A DNA stretch of 32,481 bases from DAIRUQ01 sp036803245 (GCA_036803245.1 DAIRUQ010000022.1:1-32481); one strand, 5' to 3'. Numbered from the stretch's first letter, positions 7,399 through 15,381 are shown. Numbers and translations are program-made. Notes: a model not told the origin generated them from the sequence alone.

Positions 7399-8040
7399 CT
7401 AGGCCTCTGGCTCGACGTCTATATCTATGATCTGGTAGCCGTAGGTGTTGACAACCAGCGTCTCGTGGTACCGGGTCACGCGCTCAGCGTCCTGACGGTA
7501 CAGATGGATATGGCCGTGGATCAGATAGCGGGGACGAAAGGTCTCCATCAGCCACCGAAAGGCGCCAAAGCCACGATGGCACAGATCCTCGGCATCATGG
7601 ATGCCCAGCGGCGGCGCATGGGTCACTAGAATGTCCAGTCCGCGGCCATGGCGAAGCCGATGCGCCCAAAGCTTGAGCCCGAGCCGCCACCCCAGCAAGC
7701 GCATCTCCAGGGGCGAGAACTGATGCTCGCCTGGCCGGTAGCGCATCGAGCCCTCAAGCCCCGCCAAGCGCAGCCCCTTGTACACCACCAGTTGGCGGTG
7801 GAGATTGGTGCATCCCTCGGGCTCGGTCTTGACGCTTCCATCGCGAGACTGGATCAGGGCTTGGGCGTGGTTGCCCAGGACATAGAACAGCGGCTTGCCC
7901 AGCATGGTCACCACAAACTCGAGGTACTCAAAGGGCAAGTCGCCGCAGCTGATGATCAGATCGACGTCGCCAAAGCGCTCGCGAATGGCCGAGCTGTACA
8001 CGCGGTCATCAACGGTATCGCTAAGGGTGAGGATCTTCAT
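7399..8040 (-). CDS. Calcineurin-like metallophosphoesterase
   Basis: A 213-aa single-domain phosphoesterase with the five metallophosphoesterase blocks: LSDTVD near residue 7, CGDLPFEYLE, LGNHAQ, THAPPLGIHD and HGHIHLYR. The first block normally reads D-x-H; here the histidine position is valine (D-T-V), so one metal site may be altered, as in some phosphodiesterase-like subgroups. The ATG at 8040 is chosen because GGAG precedes it, the fold begins directly (MKILTLSD), and the promoter at 8090-8118 lies upstream; the open frame to 8286 passes through that promoter. It is the first gene of the operon with the M20 peptidase and rpiA. Substrate unknown. Confidence 0.88.
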   Translation of the reverse strand: MKILTLSDTVDDRVYSSAIRERFGDVDLIISCGDLPFEYLEFVVTMLGKPLFYVLGNHAQALIQSRDGSVKTEPEGCTNLHRQLVVYKGLRLAGLEGSMRYRPGEHQFSPLEMRLLGWRLGLKLWAHRLRHGRGLDILVTHAPPLGIHDAEDLCHRGFGAFRWLMETFRPRYLIHGHIHLYRQDAERVTRYHETLVVNTYGYQIIDIDVEPEA

Positions 8041-8089
8041 GGATCTCCATCGACCGACACTGGTCCGCCCTGCATCGTGATTGGCCTCG

Positions 8090-8118
8090 ATTATAGATGC
8101 GCGCACGGCTGACCGCAA
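8090..8118 (-). promoter_or_regulatory. Promoter of the metallophosphoesterase-peptidase-rpiA operon
   Basis: Minus strand TTGCGG (8113-8118), 17-base spacer, perfect TATAAT (8090-8095) followed by CGAGG. It lies about 50 bases upstream of the first start codon, in the 166-base region shared with the divergent RpiR-type regulator. Confidence 0.8.
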
Positions 8119-8145
8119 AGCGAAACCCGCCAGCCCCTCCGGCGA

Positions 8146-8174
8146 TTGACAGCACCCTCGGACGCCATCAGAAT
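8146..8174 (+). promoter_or_regulatory. Promoter of the RpiR-family regulator gene
   Basis: Perfect TTGACA (8146-8151), 17-base spacer, CAGAAT (8169-8174). It lies 32 bases upstream of the ATG and is divergent from the promoter at 8090-8118. Confidence 0.65.
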
Positions 8175-8206
8175 GGGAACGTATCCACGTCACCAGGGGG
8201 CAGCAT

Positions 8207-9043
8207 ATGTTCCTAGAGACACTCAGACAAGAGTATCCGGCCCTAACAAAGGGCCAGCGGATCATGGCCGAGTACCTTGTGCACAACTATCGACAGGCGG
8301 CCTTTATGACCGCGGCGCAGGTAGCCGCCAACGTCTCCATGAACGAGGCCACGGTGGTGCGGTTCGCCCAGCGCTTGGGCTACCAAGGCTACCCAGATCT
8401 GCAGCGCGCCATCCAAGAGACGGTGTTGCTAGAGCTAGAAGAGCCCACCATACCCCAAGACGCCACCGAGCCTGCTGACCTCTTTGCTCGGTCGCTGGCC
8501 GAAACAGGCGCGAGGTTGCGCAATGCGTCCAGCTTGATCCCGCGCGAGCAGGTAACCGAGGCGGTAACGCTGCTCGCACGGGTCAGTCGCGCGTCGATCG
8601 TCAGCGCCGGCGAAGGCATCGCGTTGGGGCAGCATATGGCTCGTCGTCTGCGATCGCTGGGCCTCTGCACCTGCACCCTGCCCGCCGACGCCGGCGAGAT
8701 GGCCCAGGCGCTGGCTGACGTTGGCCCCGACACCTTGGTCGTCGGCTGCGCAGGCGCTCGCGGCAGCGTGCAGGTCGCCACCGCGCTCAAGCTCGCCCGT
8801 CAGGCTGGGGCGCAGACACTCGCTTTGGCACACTCGCCCCTCACGCCAGAGGCTCATGCTTCGCAGGTAACGTTGACGCCGCCTCCGGAGCAGGCGGCCA
8901 GCGCCACGCCTTTGGTCGTGCTCATGGCCATGGGAGATTGCCTCGTCGAAGCGGCAGCGATGGTGATGCCACGGGCTGACGCCCATCGCAGGCAGGCGCG
9001 TCTATTGGAGCAGGCGTTGGATCAAGAGGAGGAACGGTCCTAG
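8207..9043 (+). CDS. RpiR/MurR-family transcriptional regulator
   Basis: DNA-binding repressor or activator, 278 aa. The N-terminal 80 residues form the RpiR helix-turn-helix domain (YPALTKGQRIMAEYLV, then NVSMNEATVVRFAQRLGYQGYPDLQ). The second half is a SIS sugar-phosphate-sensing domain (about 110-250), recognisable from SRASIVSAGEGIALGQHMARR and LVVGCAGARGSVQVATALK. Such regulators usually sense a phosphosugar. The ATG at 8207 has AGGGGG 6 bases upstream. It is read divergently from an operon ending in rpiA, so control of that operon by a pentose phosphate or related ligand is a reasonable guess. The SIS domain is less regular than in enzymes of that fold. Confidence 0.88.
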   Translation: MFLETLRQEYPALTKGQRIMAEYLVHNYRQAAFMTAAQVAANVSMNEATVVRFAQRLGYQGYPDLQRAIQETVLLELEEPTIPQDATEPADLFARSLAETGARLRNASSLIPREQVTEAVTLLARVSRASIVSAGEGIALGQHMARRLRSLGLCTCTLPADAGEMAQALADVGPDTLVVGCAGARGSVQVATALKLARQAGAQTLALAHSPLTPEAHASQVTLTPPPEQAASATPLVVLMAMGDCLVEAAAMVMPRADAHRRQARLLEQALDQEEERS

Positions 9044-9065
9044 GCCCGGGGAGAGTGGGGCCAGA

Positions 9066-9237
9066 CGCAGCGTAATCCCCACCATGTCGTGTGCCGTTTG
9101 TCTTGAACCTGGTTTCCCAGGTGGGGATCTGCCTTCGGCTCATCGGGATTCCTCAGAGCGTCATGGATACCCGATCCCCTAGACATATGTGTTGGCTCAA
9201 AACGCACTTGGCATCACGTGCACAGCAGGGATTACAC
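9066..9237 (-). ncRNA. ssrS: 6S RNA (SsrS)-like regulatory RNA
   Basis: An RNA of about 170 nt, recognised from its fold rather than a database match. Read from the minus strand, its ends close in a 10-bp helix (9228-9237 with 9070-9079). A broken helix follows (TGCTGTG and TGCC with CACGACA and GGCA), then a 10-bp helix GTTTTGAGCC/GGTTCAAGAC (9194-9203 with 9100-9109). Next is a central bubble of 14 (9180-9193) by 13 (9110-9122) bases, and a terminal stem (9173-9179 with 9123-9129) with further pairing inside. This rod with a large central bubble is the hallmark of 6S RNA, which mimics an open promoter and binds housekeeping RNA polymerase. GGTTCAAG also occurs on the 3' side of known 6S RNAs. 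It has its own promoter and is insulated by a terminator upstream. No intrinsic terminator is visible at its 3' end. It lies antisense to nothing, just after the RpiR-family gene. Confidence 0.7.
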
Positions 9238-9241
9238 ACCT

Positions 9242-9269
9242 AGTGTAGCAGAATCTGTCCAGGGCGCAA
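9242..9269 (-). promoter_or_regulatory. Promoter of the 6S-like RNA
   Basis: Minus strand TTGCGC (9264-9269), 16-base spacer, TACACT (9242-9247). The expected start, about 9235-9237, coincides with the first base of the closing helix of the RNA. The -35 and spacer length match those of the permease leader promoter. Confidence 0.7.
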
Positions 9270-9318
9270 GCGGCGCTTCCGCACATCGGGGAGAGCAGAG
9301 CTTGCGACCTCTCAAGAC

Positions 9319-9355
9319 AAAAAAAGGGCCATGGGGAACTCTAGTCCCATGGCCC
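9319..9355 (-). terminator. Intrinsic terminator of the ltaE-MFS-plsC operon
   Basis: A perfect 10-bp stem (9326-9335 with 9346-9355) with a 10-base loop, followed in the minus direction by seven T (9319-9325). It lies 35 bases past the plsC stop and upstream of the 6S RNA promoter, separating the two transcripts. Confidence 0.92.
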
Positions 9356-9389
9356 GGCTGACCCACCGTTGGCTCGGTCCGAAGCGGTA

Positions 9390-10127
9390 CTAGACTCCCT
9401 CAGGGCTCTCATCCCAGGGATAGACCTCGGTACCCTTGGCAGCCTCGCGCACCGCCGGATCACCGGAGAGGTACCCCCGCTTTTCGTCGGGGATCAGCGC
9501 CGCGATCCGTTCCATGATCTCGTGGCCGATGCCATCGAGCACACGCCGGCGCTCTCGCCCACGATCGGCCACCTTGAACGGGCCAAAAGCCTTGCCCACC
9601 CGAACGGTTACCCGGGCTCGGCGCCGCGCACGCAACTGCTCAAAGACCTGCGGCAGGCCGTCGAACCCAATGGGCAGCAAGGGCGCGCCCGTGCGAGCCG
9701 CCAGATAGGCGGTCCCTGGTCTGGCCGGTCGTAGAACCTGGGCCCAGTTGCCGGCCTCTGGAAAGATGCCCAGGATTCCCCCCTGCTTGAGCACTCCCTC
9801 GGCCGCCCGCAGGGCTTCCCGCGAGTTGCCCCCGCGCAGCACCGGATAGTAGCCCCACAGCTTGGGGATCCACCGAACGATGGGTGGAGCGTTCGGCAAC
9901 TCTAGCCCACCGAGAAACTCGAGCGGCCATGGCAGAGCACCCACCAGAGCGGCGGGATCCAGGAAGGAAAAGTGGTTGGCCACCACGATGAGAGGCCCCG
10001 ATGCCGGCAGGTTCTCACGCCCCTCCACCCGAAACTCGGCCAGCGCCGACAGGGCCAACCGCGACGCCCGTCTCATGAACCCCCGCACCAGGCGGCGACG
10101 CGGATAGGTGATCTCGGAGGCGGCCAT
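9390..10127 (-). CDS. plsC: 1-acyl-glycerol-3-phosphate acyltransferase (PlsC-like)
   Basis: Membrane-associated acyltransferase that acylates lysophosphatidic acid in phospholipid synthesis, or a related lysophospholipid. 245 aa. The catalytic NH-x4-D motif reads NHFSFLDP near residue 52. The substrate-binding block is GILGIFPEAGNW near 117-128, with the usual FPEG changed to FPEA, and the fold continues with TGAPLLPIGFDGL. The ATG at 10127 has AGAGGAG 5 bases upstream. It lies 18 bases after the MFS gene and ends the ltaE-MFS-plsC operon just before a strong terminator. Acyl acceptor inferred from family only. Confidence 0.9.
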   Translation of the reverse strand: MAASEITYPRRRLVRGFMRRASRLALSALAEFRVEGRENLPASGPLIVVANHFSFLDPAALVGALPWPLEFLGGLELPNAPPIVRWIPKLWGYYPVLRGGNSREALRAAEGVLKQGGILGIFPEAGNWAQVLRPARPGTAYLAARTGAPLLPIGFDGLPQVFEQLRARRRARVTVRVGKAFGPFKVADRGRERRRVLDGIGHEIMERIAALIPDEKRGYLSGDPAVREAAKGTEVYPWDESPEGV

Positions 10128-10145
10128 ATCTACTCCTCTGCCGGA

Positions 10146-11483
10146 CTAGGCGATCGGCTCAGCAACCGGCTGGTTGGATGACGCGTAGGCGCGATCTCGC
10201 ACCGTCAAGAGCAGGCCTAGCCCTACCACGAGAAAGGCGCCAATGGCCCAGATCGCCACGCGCAAGCCTTGGGCTTCGGCAACATCGGCGGCCATGCCAG
10301 CCACCTGGTACTGCCGCGCGAGCACAGCGGCCAGCCATCCGTACACGGCCGGCCCGATGAAGGAGGACATCCGTCCCGCCACCGAAAAGAATCCAAAGAA
10401 CTGCGCGCTCTTGTCGGGGGGAGCCAGGGTGCCGGCTAGGGCCCGGCTGAGCGATTGCATGCCGGCCATCGCAAAGCCAGCCAAGGCACCGATGGCATAG
10501 TAGATCGTCCCGGCCGCGCTCAGGTACATCCAGGCAATGGCGACCACCATCACGGCAATCGACACCATCAGCGCCCGCTTGCTACCCACCTTGCTCGCCA
10601 ACAAGCCGAACAGGTAGGCGCCCAACACGTTCGTGACCTGCACGATGACCACAAAGATGATCAGCCCGGTCTGGTCCAGACCAAAGACGACCGAACCGAT
10701 GATGGCTGCAAAGTTCAGCGCGATGATGATGCCATTCTCATACACCAGACAAGCCACCAAAAAGCTCAGGAACTCGCGATAGTTGTGCGCCTCGCGAAAG
10801 GTCGCGGCCAGCCGATGAAAGCCCAGAGTCCAGTAGGACTGCCCTTTTGGCATCGGCTGTGGCTCGGCCTGCTCGCGCAGCCCCACGAACAAGGGGATGG
10901 TGCCAGCCGCAAAATAGAGGGCCGTGAAGACGAGCGAGTAGCGAACTATCACGCCTTGGGTGAGCGAGGGGATCATGCCCGGCAGCAACTGCATCGCCGC
11001 CAGCACGATCAGCAGGCAGACCACACCGCCGGCCGAGCCGATGGCCCAACCGATACCACTGATCTTGCCCATCTCTTCCGGCGCCGCGATCTCTGGGAGA
11101 AGCGCATCATAAAACACCTGGGCGCTACGATACCCGACCTCGGCCAGCACAAAGAACACCATGCCCTTGACGACGTCGCCGGGGCCCACCAGAGCCAGCA
11201 TGGCGGTAAAGATGCAGCTCATCGTGGTGAACACGAACAGAAACCGCTTCTTGTGGGCCACGTGGTCGGCGATGCCCCCCAGAATCGGCGAGGTCACCGC
11301 CACAAAGAGCATCGCGATGCCCACCGCCAGGCCCCACAGCCTCGATCCCTCGGCGCCACCCACCACCGTGCCCTGAAAATAGGTCGAAAAGACGGCCAGC
11401 AGCACAACGGCCGCATAGGCCGAGTTTCCCCAGTCATAGACATACCAAGCGCGACGCCGACGACGCAGATCCTGGGACGACAT
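10146..11483 (-). CDS. MFS transporter, UMF1 / Atg22-like
   Basis: Integral membrane transporter of 445 aa with about 12 predicted membrane segments. The N-terminus RAWYVYDWGNSAYAAVV is the hallmark of the UMF1 (Atg22-like) branch of the major facilitator superfamily, followed by ILGGIADHVAHKKRFL between helices 2 and 3. Members are linked to efflux of small molecules such as amino acids in fungi; bacterial substrates are mostly unknown. The ATG at 11483 is chosen because GGAGAGG lies 5 bases upstream and the family N-terminus begins there; the frame stays open to 11741 but that part is intergenic and overlaps ltaE. It lies between ltaE (130-base gap) and plsC (18-base gap) on the same strand. 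Confidence 0.88.
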   Translation of the reverse strand: MSSQDLRRRRRAWYVYDWGNSAYAAVVLLAVFSTYFQGTVVGGAEGSRLWGLAVGIAMLFVAVTSPILGGIADHVAHKKRFLFVFTTMSCIFTAMLALVGPGDVVKGMVFFVLAEVGYRSAQVFYDALLPEIAAPEEMGKISGIGWAIGSAGGVVCLLIVLAAMQLLPGMIPSLTQGVIVRYSLVFTALYFAAGTIPLFVGLREQAEPQPMPKGQSYWTLGFHRLAATFREAHNYREFLSFLVACLVYENGIIIALNFAAIIGSVVFGLDQTGLIIFVVIVQVTNVLGAYLFGLLASKVGSKRALMVSIAVMVVAIAWMYLSAAGTIYYAIGALAGFAMAGMQSLSRALAGTLAPPDKSAQFFGFFSVAGRMSSFIGPAVYGWLAAVLARQYQVAGMAADVAEAQGLRVAIWAIGAFLVVGLGLLLTVRDRAYASSNQPVAEPIA

Positions 11484-11613
11484 GGTCACCTCTCCCACTC
11501 CCCAGACGTCCGTCCTCGGCGTTGGCCAGCGTGGACCGACTCCTGGAATCCTATACGCCACCTCGGCAAGCGGTTCCCTTTCTGCAACACCGCCGAGCCC
11601 GTCGCGATGTGCC

Positions 11614-12660
11614 CTACCCCTGCCTGCAGGCCGCCATGACGCCGGGGGCCGCTGAGAGCGCCTGCTCGATATCGTCTCGGGTAATGCCATAGTGCGTGAC
11701 GGCCCGGAAGCTGTGGGGACCCATGGCGTTGAGCAGCACACCCGCTCCCCGCCAGGCCATCACCATCTGCTCGGTGGAAATGGCCGGATCATCGCACTTG
11801 AAAGCGACCAGGTTGGTCTGGACCTTGTCGAGATCCACCACCAAACCGGGTATCTCGGCCAGGCCCTCGGCCAGCAAACGTGCGTTGGCGTGATCCTCGG
11901 CCAGGCGATCCACCATCGTGTCCATGGCCACCTCGGCCGCGGCCGCGATGACACCCACCTGCCGCATCCCGCCCCCGACGATCTTGCGGCAACGTAGCGC
12001 CTTCCCGATAAAGGCCTTGGAGCCCACCACCATCGAGCCAATCGGAGCTGCGAGCCCCTTGGAAAAGCAGAACTGGATCGAATCGAAAGGCTCGGCCAAC
12101 ACCGAGACGTCAACCCCCAACGCCACGGCGGCGTTGAATATGCGGGCCCCGTCCAGGTGCAGGGCCAATCGGTGACGCGCCGCGACCTCTACCACGGGAG
12201 CAACCTGCTCAGGTGAGAGCACCACGCCACCGCAGCGGTTGTGCGTGTTCTCCAAGCAGATCAGCGCGGTGCGAGGGAAATGGATGTTGCTGGCGTCGCG
12301 CACGGCCGCCTCAACATCGCCGGCGGCCAGGGTACCATCGGGATGGTTGGGGACGGTGCGGGCGTGGATGCCTCCAAGGGCCGCCGACCCGCCCGCCTCG
12401 TAGAAAAAGGTGTGTGCCTGATCACCCATGATGGCCTCATCGCCCCGCCCACAGTGGGCGAGCAATGCGACCAAGTTACCCATGGTGCCGCTGGCCACAA
12501 AGAGGGCATCCTCCTTGCCCAGGAGCTCGGCGGCTTTGCGCTGCAGGCGGTTAACGGTACTATCCTCGCCGTAGACGTCATCGCCGACCTCGGCCTCGTA
12601 CATGGCCCGACGCATGGCCTCGGTCGGTTGGGTTACGGTGTCGCTGCGAAGATCGATCAT
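11614..12660 (-). CDS. ltaE: Low-specificity L-threonine aldolase
   Basis: PLP enzyme that cleaves L-threonine or L-allo-threonine to glycine and acetaldehyde. 348 aa, full length. It starts MIDLRSDTVTQPTEAMR, the classic N-terminus of the family, followed by GDDVYGEDSTVNRLQ. LHLDGARIFNA carries the PLP-nitrogen Asp, and FCFSKGLAAPIGS carries the Schiff-base Lys201. The ATG at 12660 has GAGAGGGG just upstream and a promoter at 12700-12728. First gene of the operon with the MFS transporter and plsC, divergent from a GH43 gene. Confidence 0.95.
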   Translation of the reverse strand: MIDLRSDTVTQPTEAMRRAMYEAEVGDDVYGEDSTVNRLQRKAAELLGKEDALFVASGTMGNLVALLAHCGRGDEAIMGDQAHTFFYEAGGSAALGGIHARTVPNHPDGTLAAGDVEAAVRDASNIHFPRTALICLENTHNRCGGVVLSPEQVAPVVEVAARHRLALHLDGARIFNAAVALGVDVSVLAEPFDSIQFCFSKGLAAPIGSMVVGSKAFIGKALRCRKIVGGGMRQVGVIAAAAEVAMDTMVDRLAEDHANARLLAEGLAEIPGLVVDLDKVQTNLVAFKCDDPAISTEQMVMAWRGAGVLLNAMGPHSFRAVTHYGITRDDIEQALSAAPGVMAACRQG

Positions 12661-12699
12661 GAGGCCCCTCTCTAGGCATAGTTCGTTCAGACGTCCTGT

Positions 12700-12728
12700 A
12701 TCGTACGAAAGATGCGAATCAGCGTCAA
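12700..12728 (-). promoter_or_regulatory. Promoter of the ltaE operon
   Basis: Minus strand TTGACG (12723-12728), 17-base spacer, TACGAT (12700-12705), about 40 bases upstream of the ltaE ATG. I see no convincing opposite-direction promoter for the GH43 gene in the same 151-base region. Confidence 0.6.
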
Positions 12729-12811
12729 AAGCGACGGCGTCTCCGCAGTCGCGTCACTGCTGCCCAGGAACGAGACTTGAGCACGATAGCCTGACAGCGA
12801 AGGAGAGCGTC

Positions 12812-13693
12812 ATGCCGCGCCTGCACGAGATCCATATGCGTGACCCGTTCATCCTGGCCGTCCCCGAGCATCGGCGGCACTATCTCATCGGCACGCCCAG
12901 CTACCGCACCAGAGGAGGCGCCGTCAGCGGCCACGGCAGCGGGCTCGATCTGTTCCACTCCGTCGATCTCGAGATCTGGGATGGACCTCACACCATCTTT
13001 GAGCCGCCCGACGGGTTCTGGGGCACGCACGATTTCTGGGCGCCAGAGCTGCACCAGTATGACGGTCGCTTCTATCTCTTTTGCTCGTTCAAGGCCGCCG
13101 ACGCCTGCCGCGGCACCCACATCCTGGTGGCTGATGACGTCATGGGACCGTATCGCCCCCTCGGCGAGCAGCCCCCCACCCCGCGAGACTGGGAGTGCTT
13201 GGATGGAACGCTCCACGTCGACGAGCACGGCTCCCCATGGATGGTTTTTTGCCACGAGTGGGTCCAGGTGAACGACGGCGAGATCTGCGCCATTAGGCTT
13301 TCTGGCGACCTCTCTCGTCCCGAGGACGACCCCGTCGTGCTGTTCAGGGCATCGGAGGCGCCCTGGGTCGGGGCTTACCCCAAGCCAGGCTGCTATGTCA
13401 CCGACGGCCCGAGCCTCCATCGTACGTCGGATGGCGCCTTGCTGATGGCCTGGTCCAGCTTTGCCCAGGGCCGTTATGCCGTGGGCCTGGCCCGCTCCGC
13501 CAGCGGCTCAGTGCTGGGGCCATGGACACAGGAGCCAGCGCCGCTCTATAGCGACGATGGCGGGCACGGATCCATCTGCCGCACGTTGCGGGGCGACTGT
13601 GTGCTGGCGCTCCATCAACCCAATATCGCGCCCAACGAGCGCCCGCTCCTGCTGGGGCTCAAGGAGCGCGATGGAGCGCTCGTCCTGGCCTAG
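12812..13693 (+). CDS. Glycoside hydrolase family 43-type beta-propeller glycosidase
   Basis: A 293-aa five-bladed propeller protein of the GH43/GH117-like type, expected to act on arabinose-, xylose- or galactose-containing glycans. No signal peptide is visible, so it is probably intracellular. The catalytic base is Asp11 in HMRDPFI. The pKa-modulating Asp is near 131 in CLDGTLHVDEHGSPW. The general-acid block reads VTDGPSLHR, where many GH43 enzymes have EGP, so the acid is Asp or lies elsewhere. WAPELHQYDGRFYLF near 73 is a typical blade motif. The ATG at 12812 is preceded by AAGGAG; the frame upstream belongs to the ltaE region. Its stop codon shares CTAG with the convergent rluD-type gene. 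A hexose- or pentose-releasing role fits the uronate genes in the window but is not demonstrated. Confidence 0.8.
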   Translation: MPRLHEIHMRDPFILAVPEHRRHYLIGTPSYRTRGGAVSGHGSGLDLFHSVDLEIWDGPHTIFEPPDGFWGTHDFWAPELHQYDGRFYLFCSFKAADACRGTHILVADDVMGPYRPLGEQPPTPRDWECLDGTLHVDEHGSPWMVFCHEWVQVNDGEICAIRLSGDLSRPEDDPVVLFRASEAPWVGAYPKPGCYVTDGPSLHRTSDGALLMAWSSFAQGRYAVGLARSASGSVLGPWTQEPAPLYSDDGGHGSICRTLRGDCVLALHQPNIAPNERPLLLGLKERDGALVLA

Positions 13694-14607
13694 CCAGCGC
13701 CCTCAGGCGAGAGCTGGTCCAGGACCCGCTGAAGATCCTGTGGCAGCGGGCTGGTGAACTCGAGCGCCTCGCCCGATACCGGATGCGTGAACCCAAGCCG
13801 GTGACTGTGCAAGAACTGCCGAGGCGCCGCCCGATGGGCGCCCCGCCCCCCATAGACGCGGTCACCCACCACGGGGTGGCCGATGGCACTGAAATGCACG
13901 CGGATCTGATGGGTCCGCCCGGTGAGCAGCCTCACCTCTACAAAGGTGGCTTCCGCGAGATGCTCCAGCACGCGATACTCGGTGCGGGCATAGCGGCCAT
14001 CGGTAGAGATCGCCATGCGCGTGCGCCGATGGGGATCTCGGGCAATGGGCGCCTCGATGGCCCCCACCATCGGCTCCAGATGGCCCTGGACCAGCGCGAG
14101 ATAGATCTTGCGGACCTTGCGAGCCTTGAACTGCGCCCGCAACCTGCGCTGGGCCTCGGCCGTAGCAGCCACCAGTAGCAAGCCGCTGGTGTCCCGATCC
14201 AGGCGATGCACGATGCCCGGCCGCTCGGGGTCCTCGTCCGCGTTCACGATATCTGGACGATAGGCCAGGGCGGCCGCCAGCAATGATCCCTCGACCCGTC
14301 CCGCGCCTGGGTGCACAATGATCCCGGCGGCCTTGTTCACAACCAAGAGCTGCGCATCCTCGTAGACCACGTCCAACGGTGATGGCTCCGCAACCAGCTC
14401 TGCCTCTGGCGCGTCCGGCACCTGGACGACCACGCGGTCCCCCTGGGAAAGCGATGCCGCTGGTTTGACCGGCTCGTCGTTCAGCGTGACCTGACCGGAC
14501 TGGATCAGGCGCTTGACCTGCGAGCGAGAGAGCTGGGGCAGCTCGTCAGCCACAAAACGGTCGACGCGCTGGCCGTCGGCTCGGGCTACCAATGTCACCT
14601 GTTCCAT
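13690..14607 (-). CDS. RluA/RluD-family 23S rRNA pseudouridine synthase
   Basis: Converts specific uridines in 23S rRNA to pseudouridine; the RluD type acts on helix 69. 305 aa. An N-terminal S4 RNA-binding domain (about 1-75, with RVDRFVADELPQLSRSQVKRLI) is followed by the catalytic domain with HRLDRDTSG and catalytic Asp137, then RKIYLALVQG and LLTGRTHQIRVH. The ATG at 14607 is chosen because AGGTGG lies 9 bases upstream; the longer frame runs into lspA. It follows lspA by 13 bases in the lspA-rlu pair common in bacteria. It ends in a 4-base stop overlap (CTAG) with the GH43 gene on the other strand. Exact target uridines cannot be told from sequence. Confidence 0.92.
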   Translation of the reverse strand: MEQVTLVARADGQRVDRFVADELPQLSRSQVKRLIQSGQVTLNDEPVKPAASLSQGDRVVVQVPDAPEAELVAEPSPLDVVYEDAQLLVVNKAAGIIVHPGAGRVEGSLLAAALAYRPDIVNADEDPERPGIVHRLDRDTSGLLLVAATAEAQRRLRAQFKARKVRKIYLALVQGHLEPMVGAIEAPIARDPHRRTRMAISTDGRYARTEYRVLEHLAEATFVEVRLLTGRTHQIRVHFSAIGHPVVGDRVYGGRGAHRAAPRQFLHSHRLGFTHPVSGEALEFTSPLPQDLQRVLDQLSPEGAG

Positions 14608-14620
14608 GCGACTATGCCAC

Positions 14621-15184
14621 CTAGGCCTGTGGGGGTACGGCGCCAGGGCCGTCCTCGACCTCGGCAGCCTTGACGGCCGCGCCGCCCCGCTCATCTAGCT
14701 CGTCGTTGGCAGAGTGAGAGGGCTCCAGGAACAGCGCATAAATGGCCAGGAGGACCGTCCCAATCAGAATGCTGGCATCGGCAATGTTCCAGATCGGCCA
14801 CCAGCGAAAGTTCACAAAGTCGGTCACATAGCCGACGGTGATACGGTCGATCAGGTTACCGGTGGCCCCGCCCAGTTGCAGGGTCAGAGCGGCACACAAC
14901 AGCCCCGATTGGCCAGCCAACTGGCGATGGATCACCAGGATAGCGCCCACCACCACCAGCGCCAGCACGATGAACACGGTGTTCATGCCCCCGAACAGAC
15001 CAAAGGCCGCGCCTGTGTTCCGGATGTGGGTAAAGGTAAAGATCGGATCCAGCCAGGGGATCGGCTGCCAGGAGCTATGAAGAGGGATATTCAGCCGCAC
15101 CCAGTGCTTGGTGAGCTGATCCAGCCCAACCACCACCAGGGCGCCCACGGGCACAATGCCGCCTTGCTTGAACCAACGTCGCAT
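14621..15184 (-). CDS. lspA: Lipoprotein signal peptidase II
   Basis: Membrane aspartyl protease that removes signal peptides from prolipoproteins. 187 aa, with four membrane segments. Conserved blocks are DQLTK near residue 22, NTGAAFGLF near 56, GATGNLIDRI then VTDF with the first catalytic Asp, and IWNIADASI with the second catalytic Asp. The C-terminal tail after the last span is longer than usual, about 35 charged residues. The ATG at 15184 gives the family N-terminus; the GGAG upstream is 9-10 bases away. First gene of the lspA-rlu operon, with a promoter at 15257-15285, divergent from aspS. Confidence 0.95.
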   Translation of the reverse strand: MRRWFKQGGIVPVGALVVVGLDQLTKHWVRLNIPLHSSWQPIPWLDPIFTFTHIRNTGAAFGLFGGMNTVFIVLALVVVGAILVIHRQLAGQSGLLCAALTLQLGGATGNLIDRITVGYVTDFVNFRWWPIWNIADASILIGTVLLAIYALFLEPSHSANDELDERGGAAVKAAEVEDGPGAVPPQA

Positions 15185-15256
15185 CCGCTAACGCTCCTCT
15201 ATGCCGCCCGCTTGTCGGTGGACCGTCCTCCCGCCAGGCCGTTCCCTAGGATATCG

Positions 15257-15285
15257 ATTCTAGCAGAACCCATCAGCATGGCCAA
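15257..15285 (-). promoter_or_regulatory. Promoter of lspA
   Basis: Minus strand TTGGCC (15280-15285), 17-base spacer, TAGAAT (15257-15262) followed by CG. It lies 73 bases upstream of lspA in the divergent region shared with aspS. Confidence 0.6.
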
Positions 15286-15303
15286 CCAAGCCACGACAAC
15301 TGT

Positions 15304-15331
15304 TTGCCGCTGCCCCGAGAGGGACTATAAT
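15304..15331 (+). promoter_or_regulatory. Promoter of aspS
   Basis: TTGCCG (15304-15309), 16-base spacer, perfect TATAAT (15326-15331) followed by CG. It lies 50 bases upstream of the aspS ATG. Confidence 0.75.
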
Positions 15332-15381
15332 CGTGTATCCGAGTGAGGAGAGTCCCGAACTCTGCCAAGAGGAGCCATCGA

